DNA of 18,573 nucleotides from JBHHYN01 sp046757565 (GCA_046757565.1 JBHHYN010000051.1:1-18573); one strand, 5' to 3'; positions 1 to 8,571 are shown, numbered from the stretch's first letter. Numbers and translations: made by a program. The notes: generated by a model from the sequence alone, not told the origin.

Positions 1-640
1 CATTGCTGCAGGCGAAGAAAACACGTTGACTGTAGGGTTTCCTGAGAATAGTGATATGAAAGATGTATTGCTGCTAATCGGTTGGTTTGGTTCGCTGGGA
101 AGCCGTTCCCATAATGGCTGGGGTTCGTTACAACTTGACGGTATGGCGCTTCCTACTGCAATCAATTTACAACCCTTTGCCCGCGAATTGTCACAATGTT
201 TGACCCTCGACTGGGCTCACGCTATCGGAAAAGATGAGGAAGGTGTTTTGGTGTGGCTGACCGAACCTAAAAAAGATTGGAGGGCCGCAATGAGTGCTTT
301 GGCTCATATCAAGGTAGGTGTTCGTGCCACAGCTAAAAAATTTAGAGATATAAGTAAGATTTGTGGAGTGCATTTATTAGGCTACCCAGCGGGTGGCGAC
401 TGGACGTTAAGAGAGTTTCCAAAAGAAGCACGCTTGTCGAGTCAGCTTCGCTTTAAGGTATTTGATACAAATAAATGGGTGGTTGGTGTTATCTACCATG
501 TGCCTGCCAAGTTACCAGAAGTTTTACGTAGTAAATTGACTGACAAGCAAAAACAGTGGTTGCAAGTAAATGAACTGTCTGTATGGAGGGCTATTCATGA
601 ATATCTTGAAAGCAATTCCAGAATAAGCCGCTTCAAATAA
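1..640 (+). CDS. cmr1: Cmr1, type III-B RAMP subunit (C-terminal part, 5' end outside window)
   Basis: The frame is open from base 2 to the stop at 638-640 with no good start, so this is the C-terminal part (about 212 residues) of a longer gene. A short stretch encoding FGSLGSRSHNGWGSL matches the glycine/serine/arginine-rich FGGxGxRxRxGxGSL signature of Cmr1 RAMP domains, and it is followed directly by the other five cmr genes in order. Cmr1 caps one end of the Cmr complex and contacts the 3' region of crRNA/target duplexes; that role is family knowledge. The gap to cas10 is only 11 nt. The base composition is visibly AT-richer than that of the cas1-cas2 block downstream. The family call rests on the signature plus context; the N-terminal RAMP domain is not in the window. 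Confidence 0.85.
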   Translation, partial: IAAGEENTLTVGFPENSDMKDVLLLIGWFGSLGSRSHNGWGSLQLDGMALPTAINLQPFARELSQCLTLDWAHAIGKDEEGVLVWLTEPKKDWRAAMSALAHIKVGVRATAKKFRDISKICGVHLLGYPAGGDWTLREFPKEARLSSQLRFKVFDTNKWVVGVIYHVPAKLPEVLRSKLTDKQKQWLQVNELSVWRAIHEYLESNSRISRFK

Positions 641-651
641 AGGGAACCACT

Positions 652-3558
652 ATGACTGACACAAATAGTAACTTCTGGAAAACCAAGCTCGCGGCCTGGC
701 TGCACGACCCGGCGGAAAAGGCGTTAATCCTGCTGCGAGACCGTGAAGGTCACGATTGGGGTACGGTAAAACGACTGCGGGATGAACTGGGTATTTCACA
801 CATGGATATTCTAAAAAAAGCCGATTGGTATGCAGCGGCAGCGGACAGGCCGCAGATCCCGATGGAAGGGGATAAGTATTTCCAGTCCTGGATGAAAGTC
901 AACTTTGTTGATAAACCTGTATTGAAGCATCCCTTGACCTCGCGGGATATCGACCTGAGAAAGCTGGAAGTTGATGTTGCGCCACTTAAAGCTATTAGCC
1001 TTGATCACTTCAAGGATCTCATAATCAGGGATGAGAATGACAATCCGAATTTGCACAAGACCCTGCTCAATTACTGGCGTTTTGGCCCGGAAAGCCCCGC
1101 ATCAGAACTGAACCACCTGTGGCAGAATCTTCCTGCCGACACCCGTATACCCGATCACTCTATATGGGCTCACCTTGACATCGTCTCTGCATTCGCAGGT
1201 GCCATGTCAACGGACGCCAACGGCACAACGGCCTTAATGGCGGTCAGTTTTGGACCCGTGCAGGGTTTTATCGCTGAGGCTCGCAGCACCTCCGATCTTT
1301 GGGCCGGTTCACACCTGCTGGCATACATCGCCTGGGAGGGGATGAAGGTTGTCTGTAACAGACTGGGACCGGATGCTGTGTTGTTCCCGAACCTTCGCGG
1401 TGTGCCGCTGGTGGATGTCTGGCTCCGCGATAAGATGGGATTGCCTGCTGAACAGTTTGAAGATATGGAGTGGGTAAACTCAAAATCCGACGCCAATCCA
1501 TTGTTTGGCGCAGCCCTGCCCAACCGTTTCGTGGCGCTGGTGCCAGCGGATCAGACCGAAGACATCGCGATGGAAATCGAAAGGTCGGTTCGCCGATTCA
1601 TAGTAGATACCGGCAAAGCTACACTTGCTAAGATCCTCGAAGCAATAGGAGAGCAAGATTCCCCTGACCTTCCTTGCTACCAGCAACTGGACGAGCAACT
1701 AAATGATTTCCCGGAAGTGCACTGGGCGGCGGCACCCTGGTCGCTGGCGGAATCCGGAGACAATCCGGATGGTGTAAAATTAAAGGAAGTGCTGAGTAAT
1801 TTCTACCCTGAAGATACTAAAATCGGTTTTCTTGACAGTACGGCGTGGCATGTATTGCAACAGGATATCGAGCTGGATGGCGCAAAGTTCTTTCGCCCTA
1901 ATGCCGGAACACTTTATCCCGCTCTCTATGAACTGCTGGATCGCGTAGCGGCTACCGCCAAATCGGCCCGACCCTTTAATCAATTACCGCAGCACGGTTA
2001 CCGTTCCAGCCTCAACGGCGAGCGCGAGTGGCTGACGCTGGATCGGGATCAACTCACAGCCCCACCGGGCGAGTGCAAGGAGACCTTGTGGACCCGCCTT
2101 GCCGACAAGAAACCATCCTGGGCAAAAAAAGGTGAGCATCTGGATGCAAAAGGTGAGCATCTGGATGCGCTGAACGCTATCAAACGTCTTTGGCCGACGT
2201 TGTTTTTTGAGGAAGTCAGGGAGATTGTCGGCAAACATGTCGGGCGTTACATTCTTTCCACTCATACATTGGCCATTGCAACCAGTCTGGAGAAGCTCAT
2301 CACCGATACAGAAAAGACGGCAACTCTTTTTAAAATAAGCCGCGAAGAAGATCTGAAAAGGTACGACGCAGTTTCCTTGCCGCTATCCTTGCACAAAAAA
2401 GTAAAAGATGATGTCCACCTCAATTTTGTCATCAGGCGTTTGCCGTCAGCACTTGATGAAGATGAAGAAGGTAAACTGGCGAGGAAACTTGAAAATGTTA
2501 TGGGCCCCAAACCGGAAACCTATTACGGCATCATCCTGTTCGACGGTGACAAGATGGGTGCCTGGCTGGCGGGCAATGAGGATGACTTCCAGACGCAGTA
2601 CATTGAAAGCTGGCATCCCACGATTCAGGCCAAGGTGAAGCAAAAGTTTTCACAAAACCCGAAGCTGAAAGCGTATCTGGAATCGAACCGCTGGCCGTCG
2701 CCCGCCCGGCATCGCGCTATTTCCGAGGCATTGAACCAGTTTTCCCTCAAGGTGGCGCGCTTTGTCATGGAAGACTGCTTCAAGGGCAAGCTGATCTATG
2801 CTGGCGGCGATGATGTACTCGCATTCGTCTGCGTGGACGACTTGCTGCCTGCGATGACGCTTTTGCGTTATCTCTATTCGGGCAGGGAAGTGCCGGGATG
2901 GCTTATGGCCAGGTTAAGCGCGGACATGCGAAAAAAGTTCGACAGTAACAATGGCTATCTGCGGCTGGATAGAAAACTTTTGCTGACCATGGGTGAGAAA
3001 GCAACCGCTTCCTGCGGTGCGGTGGTGGCGCACCATCAAGCCCCTCTCGGGTATGTGCTTAAGCGTTTGCGTCAGGCCGAATCCGAGGCCAAGAACTCAG
3101 GTAGCCGCAACGCCTTTGCTTTGAAAATCATCAAGCGCGCCGGCGGTGAGATTGGAATCACCGACAAGTGGAGGCGGAATCCCGATGCCGAAACGGATGA
3201 TGAAAAGAAAAATGCGCCGGAGCTGCTGTTTAAGCTGATGGACTTTCTGTCACGCGAAGGCGTTTCCCGGCGGGCCACCTACAACAGCGTGACGTGGCTC
3301 AACCAGTTGCCTCCGAAACCACCTCTAGAGATGATCAAAGCAAACTTGGTTTACCAGTTTAAGCAACAAGCCAGGGAAAAATATCTTAAGGAAATGGGTG
3401 ATGCGCTGGCCCGTGAGTTGGCCGCCTATGCCCACGCGTATTTTGCAGGGGATTCCGCCCATGCCTTGGCAGAAATGCTGATGGTGGGTGAATTCCTCGC
3501 CCGCGAATCCCGTATGGAACATGAGAAACCGAAGAAGTCTGTGGAGGATGCGGCATGA
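652..3558 (+). CDS. cas10: Cas10/Cmr2, large subunit of the type III-B effector (HD nuclease and cOA synthase)
   Basis: 968 aa, the expected size for Cmr2. The N-terminus carries KLAAWLHDPAEKAL with the HD pair at residues 18-19, the ssDNA nuclease motif. Residues around 204-230 (GPVQGFIAEARSTSDLW) are a typical Cmr2 block. Palm 1 has DGD at 631-633, and palm 2 has the cyclase motif GGDD at 718-721 (YAGGDDVLAF). Both active sites look intact, so target RNA binding should activate DNA cleavage and synthesis of cyclic oligoadenylates from ATP. The start is supported by an AGGGA ribosome site at 641-646. It ends in an ATGA overlap with cmr3. An oddity is a perfect 21-bp tandem duplication at 2127-2168 that repeats the heptapeptide GEHLDAK in the linker region. 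The two CARF effectors downstream fit an active cyclase. Confidence 0.95.
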   Translation: MTDTNSNFWKTKLAAWLHDPAEKALILLRDREGHDWGTVKRLRDELGISHMDILKKADWYAAAADRPQIPMEGDKYFQSWMKVNFVDKPVLKHPLTSRDIDLRKLEVDVAPLKAISLDHFKDLIIRDENDNPNLHKTLLNYWRFGPESPASELNHLWQNLPADTRIPDHSIWAHLDIVSAFAGAMSTDANGTTALMAVSFGPVQGFIAEARSTSDLWAGSHLLAYIAWEGMKVVCNRLGPDAVLFPNLRGVPLVDVWLRDKMGLPAEQFEDMEWVNSKSDANPLFGAALPNRFVALVPADQTEDIAMEIERSVRRFIVDTGKATLAKILEAIGEQDSPDLPCYQQLDEQLNDFPEVHWAAAPWSLAESGDNPDGVKLKEVLSNFYPEDTKIGFLDSTAWHVLQQDIELDGAKFFRPNAGTLYPALYELLDRVAATAKSARPFNQLPQHGYRSSLNGEREWLTLDRDQLTAPPGECKETLWTRLADKKPSWAKKGEHLDAKGEHLDALNAIKRLWPTLFFEEVREIVGKHVGRYILSTHTLAIATSLEKLITDTEKTATLFKISREEDLKRYDAVSLPLSLHKKVKDDVHLNFVIRRLPSALDEDEEGKLARKLENVMGPKPETYYGIILFDGDKMGAWLAGNEDDFQTQYIESWHPTIQAKVKQKFSQNPKLKAYLESNRWPSPARHRAISEALNQFSLKVARFVMEDCFKGKLIYAGGDDVLAFVCVDDLLPAMTLLRYLYSGREVPGWLMARLSADMRKKFDSNNGYLRLDRKLLLTMGEKATASCGAVVAHHQAPLGYVLKRLRQAESEAKNSGSRNAFALKIIKRAGGEIGITDKWRRNPDAETDDEKKNAPELLFKLMDFLSREGVSRRATYNSVTWLNQLPPKPPLEMIKANLVYQFKQQAREKYLKEMGDALARELAAYAHAYFAGDSAHALAEMLMVGEFLARESRMEHEKPKKSVEDAA
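2127..2168 (+). repeat. Perfect 21-bp in-frame tandem duplication inside cas10
   Basis: Two identical 21-bp units lie head to tail at 2127-2147 and 2148-2168 (each begins AAAAGGTGAGC). The length is a multiple of three, so the frame is kept and seven residues (GEHLDA plus K) are doubled. Two exact copies with no third-position drift suggest a recent slippage event. It falls between the N-terminal half and the first palm domain, in a charged segment likely to be surface-exposed. Confidence 0.95.
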
Positions 3559-4757
3559 GCATCGAATACCGCTTCGTGCAACCCGTGGATACTGTGTCCA
3601 TTCGCGGCAACAAACTGTTCGGCGACCCCGGCTCCATCAGCGAGTCAAGCTTCCCTCCGAAACCTTCAGTGCTGGCCGGGGCGTTCCGTTCTTACCTGCT
3701 GACCAAAACAGTCGATGAGATCGGCGATTTCTCTCAAGGAAAGCGGCTATCCGATGGCACCCTGCACACCGTGTTGGGTACGATTCATGAGCCCGGCGAT
3801 TTCAGCATTACCGATCTATATCCCGCCCGCCGCAATAGCGAAGGTAAACCGGAACTGTTTATGCCGTTGCCTGCTGATGTATGGGTATTCGATGAAGGCA
3901 AGATGGTACGTAGACTGGAACCACAAGCAATCCCGCAAGGCATCCGGACCAGTCAAATTCCCGAACTGCCTTTCATACCCGTGCTGCGCCAGGACAAACA
4001 GGCCAAGCCGGAGAGCGGCTGGTTGCTGAATACTGCGGGCATTGGCGCTTATCTGAGTGGCGATTCCTTGCAAACCGGTTATTTGGAGAAGCAGGATAAC
4101 TTATGGGCGACCGAGTCCCGTGTCGGCATCGGACTGACCGCCACGACCCGTACTGCTGACGAGGGTAAATTGTTCACCGTGAATCACACCGTGGTGCGTC
4201 AGTCCGAACATAAAGCGGCAAGTGCCACAGGACTTCTGGTCGGACTTTCAGGCTGTCATGGGCAGTTGCAACCCAGCGGTTTTATCCGACTCGGAGGCGA
4301 CGGCCGGGCGGCGAGATTCTCGCTAGCAGAAGTGGACATGGTGGACACCCCCCTGGAGAAAATAAAACAACAGGGCCGTTTCAAAATGATTCTGCACACT
4401 CCGGGTCTGTTCAATGCCGGTTGGCTGCCGGATGCAACCACCCAACAAGGCAGACATTATCGCTTGCAGATAGACGGATTCTCCGCACGGCTCTGCTGTG
4501 CAGCCATCTCACGTTACGAGGTCATATCCGGCTGGGATCTGGCCAACTGGCGCCCCAAAGTGGCGGAGCGTGTCGTACCCGCTGGCAGCGCCTACTGGTT
4601 CGATGAATTTGAAGGCGATGCCTCCGTACTTAGCAAGCTTGTCAAAGACGGCTTGTGGCCAGCCAACAGCCATAATACCCAGCGCCGCGCGGAAGGCTAT
4701 AACCGTATACAGCTCGCCTGCTGGTCAAAATGTAAAGAGGAAAAAAACCATGTTTGA
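3555..4757 (+). CDS. cmr3: Cmr3, type III-B RAMP subunit
   Basis: 400 aa, normal for Cmr3. The N-terminus (RFVQPVDTVSIRGNKLFGD) and the following PPKPSVLAGAFRSYLL segment are characteristic of the family; the glycine-rich AGxxRS element is a RAMP feature. Cmr3 binds the 5' repeat-derived tag of the crRNA and bridges Cas10 to the Cmr4 backbone (family knowledge). The start ATG overlaps the cas10 stop (ATGA), and the 3' end overlaps cmr4 by 8 nt, so the three genes are likely translationally coupled. Nothing truncated or unusual is seen. Confidence 0.92.
   Translation: MSIEYRFVQPVDTVSIRGNKLFGDPGSISESSFPPKPSVLAGAFRSYLLTKTVDEIGDFSQGKRLSDGTLHTVLGTIHEPGDFSITDLYPARRNSEGKPELFMPLPADVWVFDEGKMVRRLEPQAIPQGIRTSQIPELPFIPVLRQDKQAKPESGWLLNTAGIGAYLSGDSLQTGYLEKQDNLWATESRVGIGLTATTRTADEGKLFTVNHTVVRQSEHKAASATGLLVGLSGCHGQLQPSGFIRLGGDGRAARFSLAEVDMVDTPLEKIKQQGRFKMILHTPGLFNAGWLPDATTQQGRHYRLQIDGFSARLCCAAISRYEVISGWDLANWRPKVAERVVPAGSAYWFDEFEGDASVLSKLVKDGLWPANSHNTQRRAEGYNRIQLACWSKCKEEKNHV
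4736..4741 (+). promoter_or_regulatory. Ribosome binding site that fixes the cmr4 start
   Basis: AGAGGA lies 8 nt before the ATG at 4750, inside the end of cmr3. The frame is open further upstream to 4498, but the upstream 84 codons overlap cmr3 and encode nothing Cmr4-like, so this site decides the start. Confidence 0.7.
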
Positions 4758-5661
4758 ACAAACAAAACTGATGTTTCTCTACTGTGTCACCCCCGTCCAC
4801 ATGGGGGCAGGACAGGCTATGGGCGTGATAGACAATCCCATCCAGCGTGAACGCCATACCAACTATCCCAATATGGCCGGTTCCGGCATCAAGGGGGCAC
4901 TACGCCATCATATCAATGGTAGCTGGGAAGATAACCTGGTTAATCGCCTGTTCGGGCCGGAGAGCAGTTCATCGTACCATGCCGGCGCGATCAGTTTTGG
5001 TGACGGCCAGTTGCTGGCCTTTCCGGTACGCAGCCTGAAACAGGCATTTGTCTATGCCGTCTCACCCACCACGCTGGCACGGCTCAAGCGCTTGGCGGAG
5101 CTGACAGACATGGATACGGGTTGGGAGATGCCACGCGTTGACAGTGACCACGCGGTAGTTTGTAACAAGCGCGTACTCAACGGTGACAAGCTGGTGCTGG
5201 AAGCTTTTGACTATAAGGCATCTGAATCAGCCGAACTGAAATCTGTTGGGGACTGGATCGCCGACAATGCTCTTCCGCAGGACGAAACGCACCGCTTTTT
5301 CCGTGACAAAATCAGGGCTGATCTCGTGTTGCTGCCAGATGATGCCATGATCCATTTTGTTGAGAATGCTACCCTGGTAGAGGCCCATGTGTGCATTGAT
5401 GATGACACAGGGACCGCCAAAGATGGTGGTCTGTTCTACACCGAAAACCTTCCTCCGGAAACCCTGCTGATCGCGCCCGTGTTTACTTCGAAGGAACGTT
5501 CAAAAAATGGCAGTTTAACGGCTGCTGATGAAGTTATGGAGAAAGTACAGGAGGCGTTTGACGGAAAACTCGTACAGTTTGGTGGCGACGCCACTACTGG
5601 CCGCGGCCACATCGTGCTGCACTTTGCGAGTAAGAAGGAAAACGGGGAGGGGCAGTCATGA
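4750..5661 (+). CDS. cmr4: Cmr4, backbone subunit with target-RNA nuclease activity
   Basis: 303 aa, the usual Cmr4 length. The N-terminus reads FLYCVTPVHMGAGQAMGVIDNP; the aspartate at residue 28 in the VIDNPIQR loop corresponds to the catalytic Asp with which Cmr4 cuts bound target RNA at 6-nt intervals. Residues 44-52 (GSGIKGALR) form the RAMP glycine-rich loop, and the C-terminus has the family motif GGDATTGRG. Multiple Cmr4 copies form the helical filament on the crRNA (family knowledge). The start was chosen from the ribosome site at 4736-4741 and from family alignment; it overlaps cmr3 by 8 nt and ends in ATGA overlap with cmr5. All key residues appear intact. Confidence 0.94.
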   Translation: MFEQTKLMFLYCVTPVHMGAGQAMGVIDNPIQRERHTNYPNMAGSGIKGALRHHINGSWEDNLVNRLFGPESSSSYHAGAISFGDGQLLAFPVRSLKQAFVYAVSPTTLARLKRLAELTDMDTGWEMPRVDSDHAVVCNKRVLNGDKLVLEAFDYKASESAELKSVGDWIADNALPQDETHRFFRDKIRADLVLLPDDAMIHFVENATLVEAHVCIDDDTGTAKDGGLFYTENLPPETLLIAPVFTSKERSKNGSLTAADEVMEKVQEAFDGKLVQFGGDATTGRGHIVLHFASKKENGEGQS

Positions 5662-6077
5662 GTATGACTCTGGATCAACAACGTGCACAATATGCCTGGA
5701 AAAAGGCGGAAGAGGCTGCGCAACATCGCATTATCAGTATCAGTGACTACACCAATTTGGCTAAATCCATCGCCAGCCTGATCATGAACAGCGGGCTGAT
5801 GCAGACGCTGGCGTTTTTACAATCGAAAAACGATGACCAGCATAAAATGCTGTTGTGTCACTTGACCAGGTGGTTGGGGAAAACTCTCGGTGGCACACTG
5901 GTAGCAGGAAATGACCGCTTCCCACCGGAACAGGCTGCTGACTTTAAAACGGTGCTAACCGCATTATATAACTCTCCATCTGAACTCTACATGCGCGCCA
6001 CAAGCGAGACCATGGCCTTGCTGCGCTGGATCCGTCAGTTCGCCGACGCCAGGAAATCACTGGAGAAATCTTCATGA
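5658..6077 (+). CDS. cmr5: Cmr5, small subunit of the Cmr complex
   Basis: 139 aa, predicted mostly alpha-helical, the right size for the small subunit. The N-terminus (LDQQRAQYAWKKAEEA) is the typical Cmr5 opening helix. Cmr5 lines the inner face of the Cmr4 filament opposite the crRNA path (family knowledge). Start and stop both lie in ATGA overlaps with cmr4 and cmr6; a GGGGAGG ribosome site lies just upstream. A second ATG two codons later could also be used. Confidence 0.92.
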   Translation: MSMTLDQQRAQYAWKKAEEAAQHRIISISDYTNLAKSIASLIMNSGLMQTLAFLQSKNDDQHKMLLCHLTRWLGKTLGGTLVAGNDRFPPEQAADFKTVLTALYNSPSELYMRATSETMALLRWIRQFADARKSLEKSS

Positions 6078-7252
6078 TCCCCGCCGTGCCCGCCTATCTT
6101 GGAAAACAGTTTGATACAGCGCCACCGGGGCATCGTTTCAGCCTGTACTTTCCTGTGTGGAATCCGGAGAGCTGGGAGATTGAGAAAACAAAAAAAGCCG
6201 AGGCGCTTAAGAAAACGCTTAATCTTCCGCCCGCAAGCCGCACACAGATTCGCGCACAGATTGATGCCCTGCGCAAACGCCAGCGGTCGCTATTGTTTCA
6301 TTTGGATGAAAACAGCCGCTTTATCATGCAAGCTGTCGCCACAGCGCCGCTGGTCACCGGCATGGGCATGGAACACCCGCTGGAAAACGGCTTCGCCTTT
6401 TTGAACCCCTATGGCGTTCCCTATCTGCCGGGCAGTAGTATCAAGGGCGTGCTGCGCCGGGCGGCGGAAGAACTCGTTGAGAGCGATAATGAGCATTGGT
6501 CGAATGCCACAGTTAAGGAACTATTTGGTCATCAGGGCAACGACGACGCACGCCGCGGCGCACTCACCTTCTGGGATATCATCCCGGAAATCAAGGGGAA
6601 TACACTGGCGATGGATGTGATGACGCCCCATTACAGTGAGTATTATCAGTGTAATTCCTCGCCGCATGATGCGGGCCAGCCCAATCCCATCGTGTTTATG
6701 GTGATCCCGCCGGAGTCAAATTTTAGCTTTTATGTCACGGCCAACGAAGAGCGGCTGCCCGATGACTTTAAAGATGGCAAATGGAAGGCCCTGATGGAGT
6801 CAGCGTTTGAACATGCTTTTGATTGGATCGGCTTTGGGGCCAAAACGGCTGTCGGCTACGGTGCGATGAAAATAGACGAAGAAGGCAGGAGAGAACCGGA
6901 AAAGACGACGAGGGAAGAGGCTGAACAACAAGCGCGGGAAAAAGCCCTTGCAGAAAGAACTGCCGGCATGCCGGAAGATGCTGCGTGGCTGATTCAGCAG
7001 CAAGAGACCAGAAACTGGAACGATAGAAACACGTTCCTTTCAGACGTGGAAAAATTCCTCGAAGGAAAGGATATGCTTTCCAATGAAGCAATAAGTAAAC
7101 TGAGCATCCTGATGAGAGAAAAATGGTCGGGGATCATGGAAAACCCCGATGCCATGAGAGGCAAGAAGAAAAATAAACCAAAGTATAAAGATCGCCCACG
7201 CAACCTTGCGAAGAAGATAAAATCAATTTCGAACACGCAGGAAGAGCAGTAG
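6074..7252 (+). CDS. cmr6: Cmr6, type III-B RAMP subunit with long charged C-terminal extension
   Basis: 392 aa. The RAMP core shows VTGMGMEHPLENGFAF at residues 94-109, PYLPGSSIKGVLRR at 116-129 and GFGAKTAVGYGAM at 253-265, all Cmr6 signatures. Cmr6 sits at the crRNA 3' end of the complex beside Cmr1 (family knowledge). The core ends near residue 268; the remaining roughly 124 residues are Glu/Lys/Arg-rich, begin with a likely coiled coil (EEAEQQAREKALAERTAG) and end in a very basic tail (GKKKNKPKYKDRPR). This tail is not needed for the fold and may bind RNA or another protein. It overlaps cmr5 by ATGA and is the last gene of the cmr operon. Confidence 0.92.
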   Translation: MIPAVPAYLGKQFDTAPPGHRFSLYFPVWNPESWEIEKTKKAEALKKTLNLPPASRTQIRAQIDALRKRQRSLLFHLDENSRFIMQAVATAPLVTGMGMEHPLENGFAFLNPYGVPYLPGSSIKGVLRRAAEELVESDNEHWSNATVKELFGHQGNDDARRGALTFWDIIPEIKGNTLAMDVMTPHYSEYYQCNSSPHDAGQPNPIVFMVIPPESNFSFYVTANEERLPDDFKDGKWKALMESAFEHAFDWIGFGAKTAVGYGAMKIDEEGRREPEKTTREEAEQQAREKALAERTAGMPEDAAWLIQQQETRNWNDRNTFLSDVEKFLEGKDMLSNEAISKLSILMREKWSGIMENPDAMRGKKKNKPKYKDRPRNLAKKIKSISNTQEEQ

Positions 7253-7282
7253 CACCGATCAGCAGATGATAAAAATACCGCT

Positions 7283-7663
7283 CTATGTCTTCATGCACCG
7301 CACATCGTATTCGTCGATGCGCGCATCCCGGGTAATAATAGTGAGACCCTCGGCCTGTGCCTGGGCGATTAGCATGCGATCAAAGGGATCGCGGTGATGG
7401 AAAGGCAATGTTGCGCCGGCAGTAATATGGGCGATTGTAATCGGCAGTAGTTGGAATCGGTTTAGTAACAACTGACCTTCCAGCATGTCGAGAGGGAAAC
7501 GGAGCTTACCGGTGGCCACCTTAATGGCGAGTTCCCAGCAACTGGCCAGGCTGACGTGCACCTCGGAATCGACCCTGCCAATCAATGCACAAACATCAGG
7601 GGCGAGCTTGGGATCTTCCGCCAGCCACCAGAGCAGGGCATGGGTATCAAGCAGTACCCTCAC
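7283..7663 (-). CDS. vapC: VapC-like PIN-domain toxin (pair 1)
   Basis: 126 aa, a complete single PIN domain. Acidic residues at the expected places are D6 (LLDTHALLWW), E44 (CWELAIKV), D95 (HRDPFDRMLIAQA) and D113/D117 near the C-terminus (ITRDARID). PIN toxins of this subgroup are Mg-dependent RNases, usually cutting tRNA or other structured RNA and held inactive by the partner antitoxin. The start overlaps the stop of the upstream Phd-type gene by 4 nt, the usual antitoxin-toxin coupling. It converges on cmr6, with only 30 nt between the two stops and no clear terminator there. The RNA target cannot be read from sequence. Confidence 0.9.
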   Translation of the reverse strand: MRVLLDTHALLWWLAEDPKLAPDVCALIGRVDSEVHVSLASCWELAIKVATGKLRFPLDMLEGQLLLNRFQLLPITIAHITAGATLPFHHRDPFDRMLIAQAQAEGLTIITRDARIDEYDVRCMKT

Positions 7664-7914
7664 AATTCATCCGGGAAGATGGGCCCGTTGTAGAAGGCGT
7701 CGATAATATCCTCGGAGGTCTCATCGAAATCATCCGCCATCCAGATCTTCCCCTTGAGGCTGCCGGGTTTGCGTGGTTTACGGGCAGGCTCGTATTTGAC
7801 AAGCCTGACTATGGGCTTGCCGTTGCGAGAGATGACTACTTCTTCCCCTGCTTCGACTCGTTCGAGTAGCCGTGAAAGATGGGTTTTTGCCTCGTGGATG
7901 TTGATTTGCTGCAT
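7660..7914 (-). CDS. Phd/YefM-family antitoxin (pair 1)
   Basis: 84 aa. The N-terminus (INIHEAKTHLSRLLERVEAGEEV) followed by VISRNGKPIVRLV is the standard Phd/YefM DNA-binding fold. The C-terminus is charged and probably disordered until it binds the PIN toxin. It precedes and overlaps the toxin gene. The ATG at 7912-7914 has no upstream Shine-Dalgarno; a TAATAT element ends 7 nt before it, so the message could be leaderless. Phd-type proteins normally repress their own promoter, and candidate operator repeats lie just upstream. Confidence 0.9.
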   Translation of the reverse strand: MQQINIHEAKTHLSRLLERVEAGEEVVISRNGKPIVRLVKYEPARKPRKPGSLKGKIWMADDFDETSEDIIDAFYNGPIFPDEL

Positions 7915-7921
7915 AATTCGG

Positions 7922-7950
7922 ATATTAGAATGGACTAAGTCTAGCTAAGT
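7922..7950 (-). promoter_or_regulatory. Candidate promoter/operator of the Phd-PIN pair
   Basis: On the minus strand a TAATAT (-10-like, plus-strand 7922-7927) lies 7 nt before the antitoxin ATG. Behind it, CTAAGT occurs twice on the plus strand (7935-7940 and 7945-7950), exactly 10 bp apart; taken with the preceding A the pair also reads as an imperfect inverted repeat ACTAAG/CTAAGT. The repeats occupy the -35 region, where no good TTGACA is seen. This placement fits autorepression by the antitoxin, but it is inferred. Confidence 0.35.
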
Positions 7951-8172
7951 TTAACTCATAAAATTCATTTCATCAAGGGAAAAGCACTGCAATGACCAAA
8001 CGATTTATCATCTTTCTGGCTGCGCACAAATACGGCGAAACAACGTACATCTTTGATAACAAGGCCCATACTACCCATTATGTCGCAGATACGCGCCTGC
8101 GGCGACCGGATCGAGGAATACCGTATAAGCCGGGTAATGCCGTGAATCAGGTGGACGGCAACTGCGCCATAT

Positions 8173-8571
8173 TTACGGCAGCACCTGAAACCCCTCAACG
8201 CTGAAATCCGCATCCAGCGCCAGCGCCGTGTCCAGTCCAAGCCTGCGCATGAGGGAGAACGAGGTACAGTCGGTGAAACTGTAGCGTTGATCGGCCCTGT
8301 TGCAGAATATTTTCCATGCGCTGCGTTCATCATCTATAGTAACGCTCACCATATCCACTTCATTGGGATCCTGCAGGACCGAGCCGACGGAGCGGGCGGC
8401 CCGGTGACCAAGACGGTACAAACATAGGGAAACGGTCTCGTCGAAAATGAAATTTGAAGTAACCAGCCGGCCCGGAAACATCCGCAGGACTTTGCCGACA
8501 CGCTTATGTTTGGGATCCTTACGATTGGCATATGTAAACCAGGCGCTGGTATCAACGAACAGCCGTTCCAT
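8173..8571 (-). CDS. PIN-domain toxin (pair 2)
   Basis: 132 aa single PIN domain. Visible acidic residues are D7 (LFVDTSAWF), E45 (FIFDETVSL), D101 (SFTDCTSF) and D120/D122 (ALDADF), the normal PIN quartet. It differs clearly from the pair-1 toxin in sequence and in partner type. The start shares one base with the stop of the upstream ribbon-helix-helix gene (TGATG), so the two are co-translated. It is probably an RNase toxin; the substrate is unknown. Confidence 0.88.
   Translation of the reverse strand: MERLFVDTSAWFTYANRKDPKHKRVGKVLRMFPGRLVTSNFIFDETVSLCLYRLGHRAARSVGSVLQDPNEVDMVSVTIDDERSAWKIFCNRADQRYSFTDCTSFSLMRRLGLDTALALDADFSVEGFQVLP

Noticed and set aside
7992..8204. 70-codon plus-strand ORF between the two TA pairs
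   Set aside because: No Shine-Dalgarno, no recognisable family, and its end runs into the PIN toxin gene on the other strand. The gap is better explained by regulatory sequence.
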